Shown in pieces: positions 24,882 through 32,585 of a stretch of DNA of 64,000 nucleotides. Position 1 is the first letter of the stretch. Each line of letters begins with the position of its first letter. A program made the translations under genes and the position numbers. The DNA is from GCA-016699835 sp964543905 (GTDB lineage Bacteria > Planctomycetota > Phycisphaerae > Phycisphaerales > UBA1924), in the NCBI GenBank assembly GCA_964543905.1, contig CAZIZO010000016.1, positions 1 through 64,000 on the forward strand, given 5' to 3'. The notes under the pieces were generated by a model that saw only the letters and a program-made list of their open reading frames with translations, had not been told where the DNA came from and searched no databases.

Positions 24882-25610
24882 TCAGGACTCGACTTCGGAC
24901 TCGGCCAGGCCAGCCGGATCGGCCTCGGGTGTGGCGCGGTAGCCCACGCCCCGCACCGTCCGGATCATGCCGCCCGCCTCACCCAGTTTTTTGCGAATCG
25001 CCGTCACGTGAACATCGATGGTTCGCTCCGTGACCGTCACGCCCGGCCCCATCGCCTTACTCATCAGCGCGGCTCTGGACAGGATCTTGCCCTCCGCCTG
25101 GATAAGGGAGGTCAGGATGCGAAACTCGGTCAGCGTGAGTTTGAGCGGCTCGCCTCGCACGAACGCCTCGTGCGTTTCCAGGTTGACCTCGACCGGGCCG
25201 AGGGCCAGCAGGCGCGATTCCGGCACCGCACGCCCCGATCGGCGCAAGACGGCCTCGACACGGGCGAGCAGCACTTTCATCGAGAAAGGCTTGGCGATGT
25301 AGTCGTCGGCACCGACCGTCAGCCCGACAACCTGATCGAGTTCTTCTCCCTTGGCGGTCACCATGATGATGGGGATGGAGGCCGTCTTGGGGTTGGTCCG
25401 GATGCGATTGGCGATCTCCGTGCCGGAGAACTCCGGGAGCATGACATCGAGGAGGATCAAATCGGGCGGTTGGGTGGAGATCGCATCCAAGGCTTGGCGA
25501 CCCGAATGCGTCACCGAAACAAGGTATCCGACCTTTTTGAGGTTGTACGCAAGAAGTTCGGTCAGGTCCTTTTCGTCGTCCACGACCAGAATGTGCTTGC
25601 GGTCGCCCAT
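24882..25610 (-). CDS. PhoB/OmpR-family response regulator
   Basis: A 242-residue regulator. The receiver domain has the acidic pair Asp11-Asp12, phospho-acceptor Asp55 (LILLDVMLPE), Thr85 and Lys108 (DDYIAKPFS). The winged-helix output domain has LTLTEFRILTSLI, the recognition region VTVTERTIDVHVTAIRKKLG and the end IRTVRGVGYR. This combination matches PhoB-type phosphate regulators. No PhoR kinase or Pst/PhoU genes are adjacent. It is divergent, across 557 bp, from an OprP/OprO-type phosphate-selective porin, which supports a phosphate-starvation role. An AAGGG site lies in front of the ATG at 25610. Confidence 0.86.
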   Translation of the reverse strand: MGDRKHILVVDDEKDLTELLAYNLKKVGYLVSVTHSGRQALDAISTQPPDLILLDVMLPEFSGTEIANRIRTNPKTASIPIIMVTAKGEELDQVVGLTVGADDYIAKPFSMKVLLARVEAVLRRSGRAVPESRLLALGPVEVNLETHEAFVRGEPLKLTLTEFRILTSLIQAEGKILSRAALMSKAMGPGVTVTERTIDVHVTAIRKKLGEAGGMIRTVRGVGYRATPEADPAGLAESEVES

Positions 25611-25807
25611 CGTAAACCCTTGCTTGTAATGAGTTTATCGAAACATTTCGGCCGCTCGTGCAGCGGACAAGGATACGGTAGGGAGCATGAATGAAGGCGA
25701 TGAGAGAGCATGTGTTTGGATTGTGTAAAACCTCACGAGGGGATGCCCTATTCAGGGAAATGTGTCGGGTTTGGCGGCTGAGCGTCGAAAAAATGCTCTT
25801 AGGACGT

Positions 25808-25836
25808 TTGCGATCGCTAATCGCCGGGGGTATAGT
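25808..25836 (+). promoter_or_regulatory. Sigma70-like promoter for the porin gene
   Basis: A -35 element TTGCGA (25808-25813) is separated by 17 bases from the -10 element TATAGT (25831-25836). The implied start of transcription, near 25843, gives a leader of about 325 bases before the porin ATG at 26168. I did not find a convincing repeated PhoB box in the region, though a diverged one could be missed by eye. Confidence 0.6.
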
Positions 25837-25850
25837 CCCAGCCCCCGATA

Positions 25851-26114
25851 GGGCTCACTAAGTTGTGAGTCCCAAAACGGCGGGCTCGCTTCTCGGCGCA
25901 GGCCGACGGCGAACGGGGCATGACGAGGTCCTTGTCTCGGTTCGCGGTGGTGTGACGAGGAGTCAGAACGGATGGCACGATCGGGCCCAGTGTCGGGACC
26001 GTGCGTGAAATCCGGGGAACTAGGGAGTTCGTCGCCGGATCTGAGCCACATCGCGTGGGTCAACGGCGAAGAACGAGTCTCGAATCGTGCGGGAAGGCCT
26101 CGGCCGGCCTCCCG
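25851..26114 (+). other. Structured 5' leader of the porin mRNA
   Basis: Several inverted repeats lie between the predicted transcription start and the porin gene. P1 is GGGCTCAC (25851-25858) with GTGAGTCCC (25865-25873), one bulged T, at the extreme 5' end. P2 is GCACG/CGTGC at 25975-25979 and 26000-26004. P3 is a two-part stem, ATCCGG/CCGGAT (26010-26015, 26035-26040) enclosing GAACT-AGGG-AGTTC (26017-26030). P4 is CGGGAAGGCC/GGCCTCCCG (26090-26114) with one bulged A. No open frame across this region looks coding. The ribosome site AGGAG is downstream, about 40 bases after P4. The leader matches no riboswitch I recognise. Confidence 0.5.
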
Positions 26115-26167
26115 AAGTGTGGGAAGTGTTTTCTTCGAACTTTGTCTTTTTTATAGGAGTTGCATCG

Positions 26168-27451
26168 ATGAGTCAGTCCAGAGTGCTTGTGTTGCTCGCG
26201 GGCGCCGCTCTGAGCATCGGGGCCCCGGCCCTGGCTCAGAACGCCAACCTTGATCAGAACCGCGCCTACGCCGCCGAGTTGCAGGCGGACGCCGCCGCTC
26301 GCACGAGCGGGCTCGCCGCCGGGACCTCCGGGCACGATGCGGGCGGGTTCTACATCACCGATGGCACGGGCGACAACCGCGTCAGCATCGGTGGTACGGC
26401 CCAGTTCCGGTACTACGCGAACTTCCGTTCGGACGATGCCCCCGTCGGCAGCGACAACGGGTTCACCCACGGCTTCCAGAACAACGACGTCCGTCTCCGG
26501 GCTTCGGGCAACGTCTGGAGCAAGGACCTGACCTACATGATCCAGGGCAACTTCGGCTCTGGCGGTTCGTTCGGCCTCGAAGAAGCGTTCGCGCGCTACA
26601 ACTTCGAGAACGGCTGGAACATCATGTGGGGCCAGTTCATCCTCCCCGTCTACCGTGAGCGCATGGTGAACAGCGAGTACCAACTCGCCGTGAACCGCTC
26701 GCAGGCGATGCGCTACTTTGATCCCTCGTACACGCAGGGCATCCAGGTCGGCTACAACAACGAGCAGTGGCGCCTCACCTTCGGCTTCACCGACGGCACC
26801 AACACCGGGAACACGACCTTCAACAGCGGCGCCGAGTGGGACTACTCCCTCAACGCCCGCCTTGAGTGGAACGTGAACAGCAGCGATTGGGCCCGCTTCA
26901 ACGACTTCACCAGTTGGACCAGCGCCAGCAGTTACGCCTGCCTCGTGGGCGCGGCGGTGAACTGGGAGACGGCCGGCGCGACCAACCCCTCCACCGGCAA
27001 CGACCCCAACCAGATCGACTACACCGTCGACGTGTCCTGCGAGGGCGCGGGCTGGAACGTCTTCGCGGCGTTCCTCGGTTCGCACTTCGATCCGGACAGC
27101 GGCGCGGGCGAGCAGGATGACTTCGGCCTGGTGGTCCAGGGCGGCATCTTCGCCTCCGATCAGTGGGAAATCTTCGCCCGCTACGACGGCCTCTTCCTCG
27201 ACAGCGACACCGCTGGCCCGGGCAACAAGAAGAACGTCCACTTCGTGACCCTCGGCACCAACTACTACCTCTCGCGTGACAGCCACGCCGCCAAGTTCAC
27301 CGGCGACGTCGTCATGGCGTTCTCCAAGACCAACGGCCTCGCGAACGCGGTCGGCTCGGGCGGCCTCGTCAACGACACCGAGACGGGCCTCCTCGGCTCC
27401 GCCAAGTCGTTCGAGCCCACCATCCGCCTCCAGTTCCAGGTCATGTTCTAA
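26168..27451 (+). CDS. Phosphate-selective porin (OprO/OprP family)
   Basis: A 427-residue outer-membrane beta barrel. A signal peptide ends at about residue 22 (LLAGAALSIGAPALA before Gln-Asn). The pattern GGFYITDGTGDNRVSIGGTAQFRYYANF at the barrel start, the many alternating aromatic strands, and the terminal aromatic residue (LQFQVMF, Phe at the end) are typical of outer-membrane barrels. The strand LTYMIQGNFGSGGSFGLEEAFARY and the motif GQFILPVYRERMV match the porin O/P family, which imports phosphate or polyphosphate under PhoB control. The divergent PhoB-like gene fits this. AGGAG precedes the ATG; an intrinsic terminator follows. Confidence 0.87.
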   Translation: MSQSRVLVLLAGAALSIGAPALAQNANLDQNRAYAAELQADAAARTSGLAAGTSGHDAGGFYITDGTGDNRVSIGGTAQFRYYANFRSDDAPVGSDNGFTHGFQNNDVRLRASGNVWSKDLTYMIQGNFGSGGSFGLEEAFARYNFENGWNIMWGQFILPVYRERMVNSEYQLAVNRSQAMRYFDPSYTQGIQVGYNNEQWRLTFGFTDGTNTGNTTFNSGAEWDYSLNARLEWNVNSSDWARFNDFTSWTSASSYACLVGAAVNWETAGATNPSTGNDPNQIDYTVDVSCEGAGWNVFAAFLGSHFDPDSGAGEQDDFGLVVQGGIFASDQWEIFARYDGLFLDSDTAGPGNKKNVHFVTLGTNYYLSRDSHAAKFTGDVVMAFSKTNGLANAVGSGGLVNDTETGLLGSAKSFEPTIRLQFQVMF

Positions 27452-27500
27452 TCCCTCGGGCTCTTCGCGAGCCTGTGGACCAGAACGACTCTGAACTTCA

Positions 27501-27535
27501 CCGGCCGATCCGCACGGATCGGCCGGTTGCTTTTT
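27501..27535 (+). terminator. Intrinsic terminator after the porin gene
   Basis: A 12-bp perfect stem, CCGGCCGATCCG (27501-27512) with CGGATCGGCCGG (27515-27526), is followed by TTGCTTTTT. It isolates the porin transcript from the downstream CBS-domain gene. Confidence 0.92.
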
Positions 27536-27575
27536 GTCTCGGCTCCATCCGCTCGGATACGCTGTACGCGTCGGC

Positions 27576-28907
27576 ATGACCATCCTGATCCTCCTCATCC
27601 TGGTCGCGGCGAACGGCGTCTTTGTGATGGCCGAACTCTCGGTCCTGACGGCTCGCAAGAGCCGATTGCAACAGTCGGCGGTGCGCGGAAATCGCCACGC
27701 CGCCGCCGCCCTGGCGTTGGCGGAGGCGCCCGACCGCTTTCTCTCCACGGTGCAGATCGGGATCACGCTGATCGGGATCGGGATGGGGGCGCTCGGCGAA
27801 CGAGCCTTGGCGGACGATCTCGCCGCCTGGTTCGAGCGGACGTTCTTCGCGGATCATCCGGAGGCGGCGAAGTACGTCCGCTTTGCATCCAGTTTCGGAA
27901 CGGTGGTGGTCGTCGCGTATGTGTCCCTCGTCCTGAGCGAACTCGTTCCCAAGCGCCTGGCGCTGCTCTTTCCCGAGCGGCTTGCCGGATGGACCGCGGG
28001 ACCGATGGCGCTGGTCTCGCGCCTGACCGCGCCCGTGGTCTGGGTGCTCACGTTCACGACGGACCTGATCCTCGCGCTGCTCGGGCTGGGAAAGGCGAAG
28101 ACGAGCGAGGTGACGGAAGAGGACATCAAGGGCATGGTCGAGCAGGCGGCCGAATCTGGTGAAGTGCATCGCCAGGAGCAGGAGATTGTCGAGCGGGCGT
28201 TCCGCCTGGGCGACCGTCGCGTGAAGGCCTTGATGGTGCCTCGCACGGACATCGAGTGGATCGACGCGGATGCCGCTCCCGAGCGTGTGCGCGTGGCCGT
28301 GGCGACGAGTTACCACTCGCACTTTCCGGTCGCCAAGGGGAGCCTGGATCACGTGCTGGGCATCGTGCACGTCAAGGACATCATCAAGCACGGGCTGATC
28401 TCGCCGACGATCAACTTGGCCGAACTCGTCCGCCCGCCCGTCTTTGTTCCCGAGGCGACCTCGGCGTACAAACTGCTCGACACGTTCCAGAAGAGCGGTA
28501 ATCACGTGGCCCTAGTCGTGGACGAGTACGGCGCGCTGCGAGGGCTCGTCACGCTCAACGACATCGTGGAGAGCCTCATCGGGGAGATCTCGCCCCCGGC
28601 CAGCAGGGGCGAGATGATGGCCGTGCAGCGCAAGGACGGCTCGTGGCTGCTCGACGGCTCGTTGCCGGCGGACGATCTGCACCGAATCCTGGAGGAGCAA
28701 TCCCCGGGATTGGTGTTCGAGCGCGACGCGGACGTGGCGACGCTGGGCGGGATGGTGATGTCCACGCTCGGACGCATTCCGCGCGAGGGTGAAGTCTTCG
28801 AGCGGGATGGGTTCCGCTATGAGGTGGTCGACATGGACGGGCAGCGAGTGGACAAAGTGCTCGTGAGCAAGATCACCCGCACCCCGGAATCCACCCGGGA
28901 CATCTGA
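27576..28907 (+). CDS. HlyC/CorC-type membrane protein: DUF21, CBS pair and CorC_HlyC domains
   Basis: A 443-residue inner-membrane protein of the CNNM/CorC/YtfL class. The start is placed at the ATG at 27576 (MTILILLILVAANGVFVMAE), since this is the typical DUF21 N-terminus. Residues 1-180 contain the DUF21 helices with VQIGITLIGIGMGALGE and LVLSELVPKRLALL. A CBS pair follows (VPRTDIEWIDADA and VKDIIKHG, then FVPEATSAYKLL and ALVVDEYGALRGLVTLNDI). The C-terminal CorC/HlyC domain has LGRIPREGEVF. The family is linked to magnesium and other cation transport or tolerance. The next gene, DUF1080, starts 12 bp downstream and may share the transcript. Confidence 0.9.
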   Translation: MTILILLILVAANGVFVMAELSVLTARKSRLQQSAVRGNRHAAAALALAEAPDRFLSTVQIGITLIGIGMGALGERALADDLAAWFERTFFADHPEAAKYVRFASSFGTVVVVAYVSLVLSELVPKRLALLFPERLAGWTAGPMALVSRLTAPVVWVLTFTTDLILALLGLGKAKTSEVTEEDIKGMVEQAAESGEVHRQEQEIVERAFRLGDRRVKALMVPRTDIEWIDADAAPERVRVAVATSYHSHFPVAKGSLDHVLGIVHVKDIIKHGLISPTINLAELVRPPVFVPEATSAYKLLDTFQKSGNHVALVVDEYGALRGLVTLNDIVESLIGEISPPASRGEMMAVQRKDGSWLLDGSLPADDLHRILEEQSPGLVFERDADVATLGGMVMSTLGRIPREGEVFERDGFRYEVVDMDGQRVDKVLVSKITRTPESTRDI

Positions 28908-28919
28908 TACGCTTGCGGC

Positions 28920-30254
28920 ATGAACCCACTCGCTCTCGCCAGACTCGCCTGTGCGATCGTGCTGTCGGCGCCCGTCCCGTGCGTCGCGCAGGACTCGCCC
29001 GAGACCTTTGTCCCCCTCTTCAACGGCAAGGACCTCTCCGGCTGGGTGAATGTCAACTGCGCCCCCTCGACGTTCTCCGTCGCCATGGGAGCGGAGGGCG
29101 AACCCGTGATCCACTGCACCGGGAAGCCCACCGGGGTCATCCGCACCGACAAACAATACGAGAACTTCATCCTGGAACTCGACTTTCGCTTCTATGAAAA
29201 GGAGGGAAACGCGGGCCTGTTCCTCTGGAGCGATCCGCTTCCCGCGAAGGGCCAACCCTTTACCCGCGCGATCGAGGTGCAGGTGATGACGGGCCCCGAC
29301 GGCGACTGGTACACCTGCCAGGGCGACGTCTTCCCCATCCATGGCGCGACCATGACACCGGAGAACCCCAGGCCCAACGGCGGGCAGCGGGCCTATCCGA
29401 CGGATCGCCGGATGAAGGAGGCCCCGGCGTGGAATCACTATCGCATCGAGTGCAAGGACGGGAGCATCTCGCACGCGGTGAATGGTGCCGTCGTCACCAG
29501 GGCCCACAACGCCTCCCCGCGCAAGGGCTACATCTGCCTCGAATCGGAGGGCGCGAAGATCGATTTCAAGAACATCCGCATCCACGAGTTGCCCCCCTCG
29601 GGGACGCTGACTCCCGAACAGACGGCCACGTCGGCGGAGGATTTCGTGCCGCTGTACACGGGCGTTGACTTCGCGGGCTGGAAGTATGGCAAGGGGCACC
29701 AGAAGCACTGGAAGGCGAGCGACTGGAAGATCACGTTCGACGGGCAGGGCGAGCATCTTTGGACGGAGAAGTCGTACAAGGACTTCGTGCTGATTGCCGA
29801 CTGGCGTTGGAGCGGGAAGGCCAAGGACATGCAGCGCCAGGTCATCAACCCTGACGGCCGTGACGCGACCAACCCGGACGGCTCGCCCAAGGTCAAGGTG
29901 GTGCCCGACGCCGGGGACAGCGGGATTTACCTTCGGGGGAGCGAGAAGAGCCAGGTCAACATCTGGTGCTGGCCCATCGGCTCGGGCGAGGTGTACGGCT
30001 ATCGCACGGACAAGGACATGCCCGCCGAGGTGCGTGCGGGCGTGACGCCCAAGATGGCGGCGGACGCGCCGATAGGACAATGGAATCGCTTCGAGATCAC
30101 CATGAAGGGCGATCGCTTGACCGTCGTGCTCAACGGCAAGACGGTGATCGAGGATGCGCGGTTGCCGGGCGTCGCGGCCGAAGGCCCCATCGCGCTCCAG
30201 CAGCATGGAGCGCCGATCGAGTTTGCCAACTTGTTCATCCGTGAGATCAAGTAG
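28920..30254 (+). CDS. Secreted protein with two DUF1080 (3-keto-disaccharide hydrolase) domains
   Basis: A 444-residue exported protein (signal ending at about 24, VPCVAQ). It has two tandem concanavalin-like DUF1080 domains. The first starts ETFVPLFNGKDLSGWVNVN and runs to about 225. The second starts DFVPLYTGVDFAGWKYGKG and runs to the end. Both keep typical parts such as FILELDFRFYEKEGNAGLFLW and GDSGIYLRGSEKSQVNIW. The family is very expanded in Planctomycetes; members cleave 3-keto-glycosides. It sits 12 bp after the CorC-type gene, and nothing else nearby points to a sugar pathway except the TIM-barrel isomerase at 34231. Confidence 0.9.
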   Translation: MNPLALARLACAIVLSAPVPCVAQDSPETFVPLFNGKDLSGWVNVNCAPSTFSVAMGAEGEPVIHCTGKPTGVIRTDKQYENFILELDFRFYEKEGNAGLFLWSDPLPAKGQPFTRAIEVQVMTGPDGDWYTCQGDVFPIHGATMTPENPRPNGGQRAYPTDRRMKEAPAWNHYRIECKDGSISHAVNGAVVTRAHNASPRKGYICLESEGAKIDFKNIRIHELPPSGTLTPEQTATSAEDFVPLYTGVDFAGWKYGKGHQKHWKASDWKITFDGQGEHLWTEKSYKDFVLIADWRWSGKAKDMQRQVINPDGRDATNPDGSPKVKVVPDAGDSGIYLRGSEKSQVNIWCWPIGSGEVYGYRTDKDMPAEVRAGVTPKMAADAPIGQWNRFEITMKGDRLTVVLNGKTVIEDARLPGVAAEGPIALQQHGAPIEFANLFIREIK

Positions 30255-30343
30255 GGGAGGCGCCCGAGTCGAGGGCCCCGAGAGACGGCTGGAGTGGACG
30301 GGGCGCACCCAAACGCCACCCGATCCTGTTCGCGAATATTTGT

Positions 30344-30374
30344 TTGAACAACTATCTGCGATCGGGCGTATACT
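30344..30374 (+). promoter_or_regulatory. Promoter with overlapping inverted repeat upstream of the YceI gene
   Basis: A -35-like TTGAAC (30344-30349) and a -10 TATACT (30369-30374) are spaced by 19 bases. The -35 is overlapped by the inverted repeat TTGTTTGAACAA (TTGTT-TG-AACAA, 30340-30351), a possible operator. The YceI start is about 65 bases further on. Confidence 0.5.
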
Positions 30375-30438
30375 CTCCCACAACTCTGGGCCATGTGGGG
30401 CCCGAGGCATGATTTCAGCAACACCAAGGAGTCAGCGA

Positions 30439-31077
30439 ATGAACAAGCGTCTCATCGGATGGTCGGCGGGCGTGGCGGGGGTCCTGGGCGTGGGGGCGAT
30501 GATCGCGATGGGGCCCGTCGGCGCGACGACCGCGCCCGCGGCGGCGGTCGCGGCGGCGGCGAGCGCGAGCACGAGCGCTCCCGCAACGTTCGAGGTGGAC
30601 CCGGTCCACTCCTTCATCGTCTTCAAGATCAAGCACCTCGGGGCCTCCACCACCTGGGGACGATTCAACAACCCCAAGGGCACCCTCATGTGGGATGGCG
30701 AGAACTCCACGATCGAGGTGAGCGCCAAGGTTGCCGACATCGACACCGCCAACGCCGACCGTGACAAGCACCTCCGCAGTGGCGACTTCTTCGGCGAGAA
30801 GGAGTTCCCCAACGTCACCTTCAAGTCGAAGAAGTGGAAGAAAACCGGCGAAGGCACGTACGACGTCACCGGCGACCTCACGATGCATGGCGTGACCAAG
30901 GAGATCACCACCCAAGCAAGCGAAGGCGGCACGGGCAAGAACATGCAGGGCAAGGACGTGATCGGCCTTGATTTCTCGTTCACGATCAAGCGCTCCGAGT
31001 TCGGGATCAAGACCTACCCCGGCGCGCTGGGTGAAGACGTCACCGTCATGGTGGCGATCGAAGGCGTGAAGAAGTAA
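30439..31077 (+). CDS. Exported YceI-family lipid-binding protein
   Basis: A 212-residue protein with AAGGAG before the ATG. An N-terminal helix (WSAGVAGVLGVGAMIAMG) is followed by an Ala/Thr/Ser-rich linker to about residue 48. The YceI lipocalin-like domain then begins FEVDPVHSFIVFKIKHLG, with the family segments TTWGRFNNPKGTL, DFFGEKEFPNVTFKS, GDLTMHGVTKEIT and FTIKRSEFGIKTYPG. YceI proteins bind polyprenyl lipids in the periplasm and are often induced by stress. The palindrome over its promoter suggests repressor control. A clear terminator follows. Confidence 0.93.
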   Translation: MNKRLIGWSAGVAGVLGVGAMIAMGPVGATTAPAAAVAAAASASTSAPATFEVDPVHSFIVFKIKHLGASTTWGRFNNPKGTLMWDGENSTIEVSAKVADIDTANADRDKHLRSGDFFGEKEFPNVTFKSKKWKKTGEGTYDVTGDLTMHGVTKEITTQASEGGTGKNMQGKDVIGLDFSFTIKRSEFGIKTYPGALGEDVTVMVAIEGVKK

Positions 31078-31100
31078 GCCGGGAACACCATCGATGTGCC

Positions 31101-31134
31101 GCGCGGAACGGGCGGCCGCTCGTTCCGCGCTTTC
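31101..31134 (+). terminator. Intrinsic terminator after the YceI gene
   Basis: A 10-bp stem GCGCGGAACG (31101-31110) with CGTTCCGCGC (31121-31130) encloses a GC-rich loop. It is followed by TTTCT. The next gene starts 10 bases later at 31145. Confidence 0.78.
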
Positions 31135-31144
31135 TGAGCCCTCC

Positions 31145-32044
31145 ATGTTTGAGCAACTCAAGCCACTCCTTGTGTTCATCCTGCCCTCGAGCCTGATCTG
31201 CGCGCTCGTGGGGCTGTGGGCGTGGCGAAGGACGCCCGGGCGCCAGGGTGTGGAGGCCGGCGCGACGCTGGATTCGACCACACGCGACCCCAACCTGCCG
31301 CTGGTCCTGCTCGTGCCGGCGCTCCTCATCGCGGGTTGGTCGCTCACGTTGCAGGCGTTCACGTGGCGTCCGCACTCGACGCTGGAGTGGATGCCGTACG
31401 TGGTGGCCGCGAGCGGCGTGGCGGGCATCATCGAGACCCTGCGCGTTCCGGGCTTGGTCATGTGGCTCGTTCGCATGTCGGCGATCGGGGGCGCGATCTG
31501 GGTTCTGGCTCGTTCGTCGATCGAGAATCGATGGAGCGTGGGCGAATCGGCGATGTGGGTCGGCACGGGCGTCGCGGGCACCCTGGTGCTGTGGGTGGCG
31601 TTGGCGAAATCGGCGAGAGAGCGTGGTGGGATGCCGGCATTGCTCTTCGTGATCGCGGGAGCGCTCTCCGCGGCGGGCATGCTGGCCTCGGGCGAGATCA
31701 AGATGCCGATGCTTCTCGGGGGCGTGTGCGCGTGCGTCGGGCCTGGGCTTCTCGTGGCGATGGTTCGGCCGGCGCACACGATGGGCGCGCTGGCGACGAC
31801 GCCCGCGCTGGTCGTTGGCGCCCTCTGGTTCTACGTCACGACCTTGGGCGAAACACCGTGGTGGATGGCGCTCCTGGGCCTCGCGAGCATGTTGATGATC
31901 CCCCTCTCGGCGGCTGGCCCGCTTGCTCGTCTGGGCGGGTGGAAGCGGTGGTTCGTGCGGTGCGTCCTGGTCGCCCTGCCGGGGCTCACGGGCCTTGGCG
32001 TGTTGATCGCGCCGCGCGCCGCGCCACCAACCCCGGCGTGGTAG
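31145..32044 (+). CDS. Polytopic membrane protein of unknown function
   Basis: A 299-residue protein with about eight to nine hydrophobic segments. Examples are LLVFILPSSLICALVGLWAW near the start and VVGALWFYVT with WWMALLGLASMLMIP near the end. It contains no clear transporter motif, signal or conserved polar residue that would name a family. Between helices the loops are short and Arg-rich, consistent with positive-inside topology. It lies between the YceI terminator and SmpB, 14 bp before the SmpB start, so it may be co-transcribed with smpB. The length and helix count are all that can be said. Confidence 0.65.
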   Translation: MFEQLKPLLVFILPSSLICALVGLWAWRRTPGRQGVEAGATLDSTTRDPNLPLVLLVPALLIAGWSLTLQAFTWRPHSTLEWMPYVVAASGVAGIIETLRVPGLVMWLVRMSAIGGAIWVLARSSIENRWSVGESAMWVGTGVAGTLVLWVALAKSARERGGMPALLFVIAGALSAAGMLASGEIKMPMLLGGVCACVGPGLLVAMVRPAHTMGALATTPALVVGALWFYVTTLGETPWWMALLGLASMLMIPLSAAGPLARLGGWKRWFVRCVLVALPGLTGLGVLIAPRAAPPTPAW

Positions 32045-32058
32045 CCAATACTTGTGTG

Positions 32059-32550
32059 ATGGGCAAGGGCAAGGACAAACCCGCCGACGATCGCACGATC
32101 GAGAATCGCAAGGCGCGGTTCGACTACGAGATCCTGGAAACCCTTGAGGCCGGGATCGCCCTGCGCGGGTCGGAAGTCAAGAGCGTGCGTCAGGGGCACG
32201 TCTCGCTCGCGGAGGGGTGGGTCAGGCCGCAGGGCTCGCCGCCGGAACTCCTGCTGTATGGCGTGAATATCGGGGAATACGGCCCCGGGGGTCCGGTGGG
32301 CAGCATGGGGCAGCACAAGCCGACCCGCACGCGCACCCTGCTCGCCCACAAGCGGGAGATCGCCAAACTCGCCCGGCAGGTCGCGGAGAAGGGCCTCACG
32401 ATCGTGCCGCTGAAGATGTACTTCAAGAACGGCTACGCGAAGGTGCTGATTGGGCTCGCGCGGGGCAAGACGCAGCACGACAAGCGCGACAGCATCGCGA
32501 AGCGCGAGGCGAAACGGGATATCGATCGAGCGATGTCCCGGAAGCGGTGA
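32059..32550 (+). CDS. smpB: SsrA-binding protein SmpB
   Basis: SmpB binds tmRNA and delivers it to stalled ribosomes for trans-translation. The 163-residue product has the OB-fold core with the family motifs NRKARFDYEILETLEAGI, LRGSEVKSVRQG, HKPTRTRTLLAHKREI and LKMYFKNGYAKVLIGLARGK. The end is the basic tail KRDSIAKREAKRDIDRAM. The ATG at 32059 gives MGKGKDKPADDR, a slightly longer basic N-terminus than typical. No ssrA gene was recognised in the window. It is 14 bp after a membrane protein gene and converges with tryptophan dioxygenase. Confidence 0.97.
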   Translation: MGKGKDKPADDRTIENRKARFDYEILETLEAGIALRGSEVKSVRQGHVSLAEGWVRPQGSPPELLLYGVNIGEYGPGGPVGSMGQHKPTRTRTLLAHKREIAKLARQVAEKGLTIVPLKMYFKNGYAKVLIGLARGKTQHDKRDSIAKREAKRDIDRAMSRKR

Positions 32551-32585
32551 AGCGGCCTCGCGCCGTCACGGGCAGGAGCGCTCGA

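Noticed and set aside
25752..26063. Minus-strand frame of 103 codons in the porin leader
   Set aside because: No ribosome site and no family likeness; it overlaps the structured leader.
26060..27766. Long minus-strand frame of 568 codons across the porin gene
   Set aside because: It is a shadow of the porin. The plus frame has a signal peptide, a ribosome site and a terminator, and ends with the barrel-terminal Phe. The minus frame has low-complexity Val/Ala/Glu content without domains.
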